From the NCBI GenBank assembly GCA_018398765.1, contig JAHBMJ010002075.1:90001-105658 (forward strand): a DNA stretch of 15,658 nt. Direction: 5' to 3'. The position numbers and the translations under genes are program-made. Below, one piece after another: positions 8,475 to 15,658 of this stretch (position 1 is the first letter of the stretch; every line of letters begins with the position of its first letter). A model generated the notes under the pieces. It searched no databases and was not told where the DNA came from. It worked only from the letters and a program-made list of their open reading frames with translations. This DNA is from Chromera velia (Eukaryota > Sar > Chromeraceae).

Positions 8475-8800
8475 CTACAGGGAACAAAATGAGGGTGCTC
8501 ATGAAGGTATGAATACACACACAGAAAACAGAGTAGGCAGACCAAACGGATCAAAACACACACCCACATAGACACACAGAGGGGTGGCAGAAGCAGCAAG
8601 CGGGAAGAGGTGGAGAGGGTGAATACAAACGAAAAAAAAGCCGACAGAGAGACAAGGGAGTGAATCAGGGAGGGAGGCAAGACCGCAATCCCCGTCTCCC
8701 CTCCCCCCCCCCTCCGATGACCAACCAACTCAGAGGTGCAACCGTCTTCATCACAGAAAAGCCAAGGAGGTACCAGAAGGTTGCATCGCCATTGCAGTTG

Positions 8801-8962
8801 CCGTTGCAGATCGACACAGGAACGCAAAAAAGAGAGGGAGAGAGAACATACATGCCGTTGCAGATCGACACAGGAACGCAAAAAAGAGAGGGATCGCCAT
8901 TGCAGTTGCCGTTGCAGATCGACACAGAAATGCACAAAGGAGAGGGAGAGAGAACATACACA
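8801..8962 (+). repeat. 54-bp sub-repeat, three copies in unit 1
   Basis: ccgttgcaga starts at 8801, 8855 and 8909. Two copies occur in unit 3 (10747, 10801) and two in unit 4 (11726, 11780). One occurs in units 2, 5, 6 and 7. Removing 108 or 54 bp makes all unit lengths fall near 910-925. Confidence 0.9.
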
Positions 8963-9150
8963 AGAAGCAGCAGGAAACATGATTCACCCCTGCCCACAGT
9001 TTCATACACACATGCGACACAAAACGAAAAACAAGAGATACTGCATAAACAGAGACTCAATCTGCATACGATTCCATGCATCTACAAATCAACAAATTGT
9101 GCAGGCCGAGCCGTCCCAGAACTGTTCATCCACCCCCATCATCATGCACA

Positions 9151-9500
9151 TTAGTATTCATACATCATCCCATGCAGCCCTTCCCCATGGGCATGGCTCT
9201 GATCCAAGCAGAAAAATTGCGTAGCCCTCTGACTGCTGAACCCGAGGACACCCTGGCCGTTTTTTTCTGCTGGCAAACCTGCTACCAGTGACCACCTCAT
9301 CAGAATCAACCTTTTTCCGTGAGAAACCCCCACTCCGACTCTCCCTCCTTGCCCGACGCCCCCGCCGCCGCCGCCGCCGCCATCGCCACCGCCGAAAAGA
9401 CCCGATCTGTCAGGATCGGAGGACACATCACCTGCTGTCTGTTCTTCGAGAGGCTGACTGAAAGGCTGTGTCTGGCCATCGTCTGCTGCTTCTGTTGGAG
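9151..9500 (-). CDS. Exon-like open frame, array unit 2 (uninterrupted)
   Basis: After the CTGTAG acceptor-like site ending at 9501, the minus strand is open for about 116 codons to TAA 9151. It reads APTEAADDGQTQPFSQPLEE, SSDPDRSGLFGGG, a Gly run, VSHGKRLILMRWSLVAGLP, GFSSQRATQFF and ends MMYEY. No homology is recognised. The same frame is open in units 5 and 6. Relative to unit 1 it carries a 7-bp deletion and a 4-bp insertion, which together keep the downstream frame. This could be an alternative terminal exon or a neutral copy. Confidence 0.22.
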
Positions 9501-10166
9501 CTACAGGGAATAAAATGGGGGGGCTTGTGAAGGTATGAATACACACACAGAAAACAGAGTAGGCAGACCAAACGGATTAAAACACACACCCACATAGACA
9601 TACAGAGGGGTGGCAGAAGCAGCAAGCGGGAAGAGGTGGGGAGGGTGAACACAAGCGAAAAGAAAGCCGACAGAGAGACAAGGGAGTGAATCAGGGAGGG
9701 AGGCAAGACCGCAATCCCCGTCTCCCCTCCCCCCCCCCTCCGATGACTAACCAACTCAGAGGCGCGACCGTCTTTGTCACAGAAAAGCCAAGGAGGTACC
9801 AGAAGGTTGCGTCGCCATTGCAGTTGCCGTTGCAGATCAACACAGGAACGCAGAAAGGAGAGGGAGAGAGAACACACACAAGAAGCAGCAGGAAACATGA
9901 TTTACATCTGCCCACAGTTTCATACACACACGCGACACAAAACGAAAAACAAGAGACACTGCATAAACAGAGACTCAATCTACATACGATTTCATGCATC
10001 CACAAATCAACAAATTGTGCAGGCCGAGCCGTCCCAGAACTGTTCATCCACCCCCATCATCATGTACATTAGGATTCATACATCATCCCATGCAGCCCTT
10101 CCCCATGGGCATGGCTCTGATCCAAGCAGAAAAATTGCGTAGCCCTCTGACTGCTGAACCCCGTAG
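9249..10166 (-). repeat. Array unit 2
   Basis: It has six GCC triplets, one 54-bp sub-repeat and the variant gatttacatctgcc that is shared with unit 5. The acceptor-like ctacag is at 9501-9506. Confidence 0.95.
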
Positions 10167-11139
10167 CACCCTGGCCGTTTTTTTCTGCTGGCAAACCTGC
10201 TACCACCACCTTATCAGAACCAACCTTTTTCCGTGAGAAACCCCCACTCCGACTCTCCCTCCTTGCCCGACGCCCCCGCCGCTGCCGCCGCCGCCGCTGC
10301 CATCGCCACCGCCGAAGAGACCCGATCTGTCAGGATCGGAGGACACATCACCTACTGTCTGTTCTTCGAGAGGCTGACTGAGAGGCTGTGTCTGGCCAGC
10401 GTCTGCTGCTTCTGTTGGAGCTACAGGGAACAAAATGGGGGGGCTCGTGAAGGTATGCATACGCATACAGAAAACAGAGTAAGCAGACCAAACGGATCAA
10501 AACATACACCCACATAGACACACAGAGGGGTGGCAGAAGCAGCAAGCGGGAAGAGGTGGGGAGGGTGAACACAAGCGAAAAGAAAGCCGACAGAGAGACA
10601 AGGGAGTGAATCAGGGAGGGAAGCAAGACCGCAATCCCCGTCTCCCCTCCCCCCCCCCTCCGATGACCAACCAACTCAGAGGTGCGACCGTCTTCGTCAC
10701 AGAAAAGCCAAGGAGGTACCAGAAGGTTGCATCGCCATTGCAGTTGCCGTTGCAGATCGACACAGGAACACAAAAAAGAGAGGGATCGCCATTGCAGTTG
10801 CTGTTGCAGATCAAACAGAAACGCACAAAAGAGAGGGAGAGAAAACACACATAAGAAGCAGCAGGAAACATGATTCACTTCTGCCCACAGTTTCATACAC
10901 ACACGCGACACAAAACGAAAAATAAGAGAACCTGCATAAACAGAGACTCAATCTGCATACGATTCCATGCATCCACAAATCAACAAATTGTGCAGGCCGA
11001 GCCGTCCCAGAACTGTTCATCCACCCCCATCATCATGCACATTAGGATTCATACATCATCCCATGCAGCCCTTCCCTATGGGCATGGCTCTGATCCAAGC
11101 AGAAAAATTGCGTAGCCTTCTGACTGCTGAACCCCGGGG
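10167..11139 (-). repeat. Array unit 3, exon frame shifted
   Basis: It keeps the acceptor-like ctacag at 10421-10426 but lacks the 4-bp insertion, so the minus frame ends early at a TAG (10200). It has two 54-bp sub-repeats. It shares the gtatgcatacgca variant with unit 6. Confidence 0.9.
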
Positions 11140-11239
11140 CACCCTGGCCGTTTTTTTCTGCTGGCAAACCTGCTACCACCACCTCATCAGAACCAACCTT
11201 TTTCCGTGAGAAACCCCCACTCCGACTCTCCCTCCTTGC

Positions 11240-11281
<42 letters not shown>

Positions 11282-12119
11282 TCGCCACCGCCGAAGAGAC
11301 CCGATCTGTCAGGATCGGAGGACACATCACCTGCTGTCTATTCTTCGAGAGGCTGACTGAAAGGCTGTGTCTGGCCGTCGTCTGCTGCTTCTGTTGGAGC
11401 TACAGAGAACAAAATGGGGGGGCTCGTGAAGGTATGAATACATACACAGAAAACAGAGTAGGCAGACCAAACGGATCAAAACACATACCCACATAGACAC
11501 ACAGAGGGGTGGCAGAAGCAGCAAGCGGAAAGAGATAGGGAGGGTGAACACAAGCGAAAAGAAAACCGACAGAGAGACAAGGGAGTGAATCAGGGAGGGA
11601 TAAAAGACCGCAATCCCCGTCTCCCCTCCCCCCCCCCTCCGATGACCAACCAACTCAGAGGTGCGACCGTCTTCGTCACAGAAAAGCCAAAGAGGTACCA
11701 GAAGGTTGCATCGCCATTGCAGTTGCCGTTGCAGATCGACACAGGAACGCAAAAAAGAGAGGGATCGCCATTGCAGTTGCCGTTGCAGATCAACACAGAA
11801 ACGCACAAAGGAGAGGGAGAGAGAACACACACAAGAAGCAGCAGGAAACATGATTCACCTCTGCCCACAGTTTCATACACACACGCGACACAAAACGAAA
11901 AACAAGAGACCCTGCATAAAGAGAGACTCAATCTGCATACGATTCCATACATCCACAAATCAACAAATTGTGTAGGCCGAGCCGTCCCAGAACTGTTCAT
12001 CCACCCCCATCATCATGCATATTAGTATTCATACATCATCCCATACAGCCCTTCCCTATGGGCATGGCTCTGATCCAAGCAGAAAAATTGCGTAGCCCTC
12101 TGACTGCTGAACCCCGGGG
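11140..12119 (-). repeat. Array unit 4, expanded GCC run and premature stop
   Basis: It has thirteen uninterrupted GCC triplets (11242-11280), two 54-bp sub-repeats and no 4-bp insertion. The acceptor-like ctacag is at 11400-11405. The minus frame has a TAG at 11340-11338 where other units have CAG (LEE-Gln-TAG context). Confidence 0.9.
11242..11280 (+). repeat. (GCC)13 triplet run
   Basis: This is the longest uninterrupted triplet run in the array; other units have about 3-6 and are often broken by gct. In the minus exon frame it would encode poly-Gly. Confidence 0.95.
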
Positions 12120-12368
12120 CACCCTGGCCGTTTTTTTCTGCTGGCAAACCTACTACCAGTGACCACCTCATCAGAACCAACCTTTTTCCGTGAGAAACCC
12201 CCACTCCGACTCTCCCTCCTTGCTCGACGCCCCCGCCGCTGCCGCCGCCATCGCCACCGCCGAAGAGACCCGGCCTGTCAGGATCGGAGGACACATCACC
12301 TGCTGTCTGTTCTTCGAGAGGCTGACTGAAAGGCTGTGTCTGGCCGTCGTCTGCTGCTTCTGTTGGAG
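12022..12368 (-). CDS. Exon-like open frame, array unit 5 (uninterrupted)
   Basis: The minus strand is open from the acceptor-like site to TAA 12022, about 115 codons, with the same plan as unit 2. Differences include Pro for Ser in DRPGLF, GlyGlySer in the Gly run, VEQGG for VGQGG, and REGLYG near the end. Unknown function, unknown expression. Confidence 0.22.
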
Positions 12369-13034
12369 CTACAGGGAACAAAATGGGGGGGCTCGTGAAG
12401 GTATGAATACACACACAGAAAACAGAGTAGGCAGACCAAACGGATTAAAACACACACACACATAGACACACAGAGGGGTGGCAGAAGCAGTAAGCGGGAA
12501 GAGGTGGGGAGGGTGAACACAAGCGAAAAAAAAGCCGACAGAGAGACAAGGGAGTGAATCAGGGAGGGAGGCAAGACCGCAATCCCCGTCTCCCCTCCCC
12601 CCCCCCTCCGATGACCAACCAACTCAGAGGCACGACCGTCTTCGTCACAGAAAAGCCAAGGAGGTACCAGAAGGTTGCGTCGCCATTGCAGTTGCCGTTG
12701 CAGATCAACACAGGAATGCAGAAAGGAGAGGGAGAGAGAACACATACAAGAAGCAGCAGGAAACATGATTTACATCTGCCCACAGTTTCATACACACACG
12801 CGACACAAAACGAAAAACAAGAGACACTGCATAAATAGAGACTCAATCTGCATACGATTCCATACATCCACAAATCAACAAATTATGCAGGCCGAGCCGT
12901 CCCAGAACTGTTCATCCACCCCCATCATCATGCACATTAGTATTCATACATTATCCCATGCAGCCCTTCCCCATGGGCATGGCTCTGATCCAAGCAAAAA
13001 AATTGCATAGCCCTCTGACTGCTGAACCCCGGGA
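12120..13034 (-). repeat. Array unit 5
   Basis: It has one 54-bp sub-repeat, the 4-bp insertion, the gatttacatctgcc variant shared with unit 2, and an open minus exon frame. The acceptor-like ctacag is at 12369-12374. Confidence 0.95.
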
Positions 13035-13292
13035 CACCCTGGCCGTTTTTTTCTGCTGGCAAACCTGCTACTAGTGACCACCTCATCAGAACCAACCTTT
13101 TTCCGTGAGAAACCCCCACTCCGACTCTCCCTCCTTGCCCGACGCCCCCGCCGCTGCCGCCGCCGCCGCCGCCATCGCCACCGCCGAAGAGACCCGATCT
13201 GTCAGGATCGGAGGACACATCACCTGCTGTCTGTTCTTCGAGAGGCTGACTGAGAGGCTGTGTCTGGCCAGCGTCTGCTGCTTCTGTTGGAG
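12937..13292 (-). CDS. Exon-like open frame, array unit 6 (uninterrupted)
   Basis: The minus strand is open from the acceptor-like site to TAA 12937, about 118 codons. It has the longest Gly-rich run of the uninterrupted copies and Met for Thr in RAMQFF. The plan is the same as in units 2 and 5. Unknown function. Confidence 0.22.
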
Positions 13293-13958
13293 CTACAGGG
13301 AACAAAATGGGGGGGCTCGTGAAGGTATGCATACGCACACAGAAAACAGAGTAGGCAGACCAAACGGATCAAAACACACACACACATAGACAGACAGAGG
13401 GGTGGTAGAAGCAGCAAGCGGGAAGAGATGGGGAGGGTGAACACAAGCGAAAAGAAAACCGACAGAGAGACAAGGGAGTGAATCAGGGAGGGAAGCAAGA
13501 CCGCAATCCCCGTCTCCCGTCCCCCCCCCCTCCGATGACCAACCAACTCAGAGGCGCGACCGTCTTCGTCACAGAAAAGCCAAGGAGGTACCAGAAGGTT
13601 GCGTCGCCATTGCAGTTGCCGTTGCAGATCGAAATAGGAACGCAGAAAAGAGAGGGAGAGAGAACATACACAAGAAGCAGTAGGAAACATGATTCACCTC
13701 TGCCCACAGTTTCATACACACACGCGACACAAAACGAAAAACAAGAGACACTGTATAAACAGAGACTCAATCTGCATACGATTCCATGCATCCACAAATC
13801 AACAAATTGTGCAGGCCGAGCCGTCCCAGAACTGTTCATCCACCCCCATCATCATGCATATTAGTATTCATACATCATCCCATGTAGCCCTTCCCCATGG
13901 GCATGGCTCTGATCCAAACAGAAAAATTGCGTAGCCCTCTAACTGCTGAACCCCGGGG
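13035..13958 (-). repeat. Array unit 6
   Basis: It has one 54-bp sub-repeat, the 4-bp insertion, and the gtatgcatacgca variant shared with unit 3. The acceptor-like ctacag is at 13293-13298. Confidence 0.95.
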
Positions 13959-14868
13959 CACCCTGGCCGTTTTTTTCTGCTGGCAAACCTGCTACTAGTG
14001 ACCACCTCATCAGAACCAACCTTTTTCTGTGAGAAACCCCCACTCCGACTCTCCCTCCTTGCCCGACGCCCCCGCCGCTGCCGCCGCCATCGCCACCGCC
14101 GAAGAGACCTGGCCTGTCAGGATCGGAGGACACATCACCTGCTGTCTGTTCTTCGAGAGGCTGACTGAGAGGCTGTGTCTGGCCGTCGTCTGCTGCTTCT
14201 GTTGGAGCTACAGGGAACAAAATAGGGGGGCTCGTGAAGGTATGAATACACACACAGAAAACAGAGTAGGCAGACCAAACGGATTAAAACACACACACAT
14301 GGACAGACAGAGGGGTAGAAGCAGCAAGCGGGAAGAGGTGGGGAGGGTGAACACAAGCGAAAAGAAAGCCGACAGAAAGACAAGGGAGTGAATCAGGGAG
14401 GGAGGCAAGACCGCGATCCCCGTCTCCCCTCCCCTCCCCCTCCGATGACCAACCAACTCAGAGGCGCGACCGTCTTCGTCACAGAAAAGCCAAGGAGGTA
14501 CCAGAAGGTTACGTCGCCATTGCAGTTGCCGTTATAGATCGACACAGGAACGCAGAAAGGAGAGGGAGAGAGAACACACACAAGAAGCAGTAGGAAACAT
14601 GATTCACCTCTGCCCACAGTTTCATACACACACGCGACACAAAACGAAAAACAAGAGACACTGCATAAAGAGAGACTCAATCTGCATACGATTCCATGCA
14701 TCCACAAATCAACAAATTGTGCAGGCCGAGCCGTCCCAGAACTGTTCATCTACCCCCATCATCACGTACATTAGTATTTATACATCATCCCATGCAGCCC
14801 TTCTCCATGGGCATGGCTCTGATCCAAGCAGAAAAATTGCGTAGCCCTCTAACTGCTGAACCCCGGGG
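13959..14868 (-). repeat. Array unit 7, late premature stop in the exon frame
   Basis: The exon frame opens after ctacag at 14208-14213 and ends at TAG 13939 (just past this unit boundary), where units 2, 5 and 6 have CAG (GFSS-Gln-RA). The poly-C block is interrupted (cccctccccctcc). Confidence 0.92.
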
Positions 14869-15200
14869 CACCCTGGCCGTTTTTTTCTGCTGGCAAACCT
14901 GCTACCAGTGACTACCTCATCAGAACTAACCTTTTTCCGTGAGAAACCCCCACTCCGACTCTCCCTCCTTGCCCGACGCCCCCGCCGCCGCCGCCGCCAT
15001 CGCCACCGCCGAAGAGACCCGGCCTGTCAGGATCGGAGGACACATCACCTGCTGTCTGTTCTTCGAGAGGCTGACTGAGAGGCTGTGTCTGGCCGTCGTC
15101 TGCTGCTTCTGTTGGAGCTACAGGGAACAAAATGGGGGTGCTCATAAAGGTATGAATATACACACAGAAAACACAGTAGGCAGACAAGCAGATCAAAACT
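14869..15200 (-). repeat. Array unit 8, truncated
   Basis: It contains the exon-like block only; similarity ends at about 15200. The exon frame stops at TAG 14914-14912 in place of TGG (Trp), and the Gln-to-TAG change of unit 7 also occurs at 14851-14849. The acceptor-like ctacag is at 15118-15123. Confidence 0.92.
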
Positions 15201-15210
15201 CATGCGCACG

Positions 15211-15213
15211 CTT

Positions 15214-15259
<46 letters not shown>

Positions 15260-15362
15260 ACATATACAGAAACACACACACACACACACACACATACACA
15301 CACACCTTACACCCACACCCCACACACAGACTCATTCACACACATTCACACACACGCACACA
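15211..15362 (+). repeat. CT then CA microsatellite
   Basis: A (CT)n run at about 15212-15226 is followed by an interrupted (CA)n run to 15362. It starts where unit 8 loses similarity, at the position where other units carry a short CA stretch. Confidence 0.97.
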
Positions 15363-15367
15363 GTAAA

Positions 15368-15565
15368 ATGGAAACTGAGAAAAAAGCTGCGCAGACCGAC
15401 AGGTACATAAAAGGTAGGAAGGGAGGCAGCCGATATGTTGTTATCTTGCAAGCAGACAAGACAGATGGAAAGTCAGTTAGATATATATTCACACAGACGT
15501 ACACAGAGAGAGGAGACGTTTTCGAAAACTGGCAGCTGAAAGGCAATCTGTGGGGGTCGTTTTGA
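15368..15565 (+). CDS. Candidate 65-aa protein or exon
   Basis: ATG 15368 has a good context (aaaATGG) and opens 65 codons to TGA 15563. The sequence is hydrophilic with a beta-strand-like core (GGSRYVVILQADKTDGKSV, then VRYIFTQTY) and ends near NWQLKGNLWGSF. Unlike its surroundings it is not repetitive. The frame is also open upstream only because the CA repeat lacks stops. A minus-strand frame overlaps it. No family is recognised, and it could be chance. Confidence 0.22.
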   Translation: METEKKAAQTDRYIKGRKGGSRYVVILQADKTDGKSVRYIFTQTYTERGDVFENWQLKGNLWGSF

Positions 15566-15658
15566 GAAAGGAGCAGGCAAGTCGACGAGGAGGTTGATGC
15601 ATACAAAGGTTCGTCGACAGTCAGATAAAAAGAAGTCGAGGCTGAAGACACATGTATG
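15566..15658. other. Right edge, nothing supported
   Basis: A short segment with two gtcgac-type words (15580-15620). I see no feature I can support. Confidence 0.3.

Larger units (their letters stand above)
8190..9248 (-). repeat. Array unit 1 (most diverged, three 54-bp sub-repeats)
   Basis: Compared with the other units it carries a 7-bp insertion near 8308-8320 and a 6-bp insertion (ttgaac) near 8250, and it lacks the 4-bp insertion seen in units 2 and 5-8. The minus-strand exon-like block is 8474-8197. Three 54-bp sub-repeats (8801, 8855, 8909) account for its extra length. Confidence 0.9.
8190..15200. repeat. 7-kb tandem array, eight units of about 0.9-1.0 kb
   Basis: The anchor caccctggcc occurs at 8220, 9249, 10167, 11140, 12120, 13035, 13959 and 14869 (periods 1029, 918, 973, 980, 915, 924, 910). 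The same order of landmarks recurs in each unit: GCC triplet run, exon-like block, CA-rich stretch, poly-C block, 54-bp sub-repeat, and cagtttcatacacacacgcg. Units differ by scattered substitutions, mostly transitions, and a few indels. Unit 1 is the most diverged and unit 8 is truncated. Confidence 0.97.

Noticed and set aside
8660-14000. Long plus-strand frames in the array beginning MNQGG and in others with poly-Ala
   Set aside because: They recur only because the repeat lacks stops in several frames. They lack a splice or start context better than the minus-strand exon, and their poly-Ala comes from the GCC run.
8402-14456. Minus-strand hydrophobic Leu/Cys/Phe-rich frames in the array
   Set aside because: They come from CA-rich and GA-rich low-complexity DNA read on the opposite strand (Val-Cys, Leu-Ser patterns), so not taken as membrane proteins.
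1-15658. tRNA, rRNA or other structured RNA genes
   Set aside because: Scanning by eye found no tRNA-like cloverleaf landmarks and no rRNA sequence; a covariance-model search would be needed to exclude them.

Overview
This is eukaryotic nuclear DNA. There are no bacterial-style operons or ribosome binding sites. Coding exons appear to be joined across GT...AG introns, and much of the window is repeats and microsatellites. Several TGCATGCA palindromes occur; this motif is a known ApiAP2-type binding site in apicomplexan relatives, so an alveolate such as a chromerid alga is a reasonable but weak guess. I cannot name the species.

Left part (1-5175). A divergent gene pair shares a promoter region of about 600 bp (588-1186). 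The minus-strand gene starts at 587 and encodes the N-terminus of a membrane-anchored protein that runs off the left edge. The plus-strand gene (1187-5175) is the main gene. It appears to encode one protein of about 1,110 codons with two C48 (Ulp1/SENP, SUMO-protease-like) domains. Each domain keeps recognisable His, Asp, Gln and Cys catalytic positions. The reading frame holds across about 3.3 kb of predicted coding sequence but contains five in-frame stops, all UAA or UAG, and it ends at UGA. Nonsense decay, small unrecognised introns, readthrough or a UAR-sense code are all possible. A predicted intron between the two domains holds nine copies of a 46-bp minisatellite; each unit carries a branch-point-like and a TGCAG acceptor-like sequence.

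Middle part (5176-8189). This is mostly intergenic. It holds weak antisense reading frames, one modest candidate membrane-protein exon (6177-6626), and a fold-back or MITE-like element of about 580 bp (6617-7197) with GGTAACC-rich inverted ends, a GC-only tandem repeat and a long T-rich tract.

Right part (8190-15200). A 7-kb tandem array of eight units (the last truncated) has a period of about 910-1030 bp. On the minus strand every unit holds a conserved splice-acceptor-like sequence followed by a Gly-rich exon-like reading frame. I interpret the array as repeated duplication of the terminal exon plus upstream intron of a minus-strand gene. Some copies are open and others carry stops or frameshifts. 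The array ends at a CT/CA microsatellite, followed by a small candidate ORF (15368-15565).

The candidates for something undescribed are the double-C48 gene with UAR-only interruptions and the terminal-exon array. Both need transcript evidence before anything stronger can be said.
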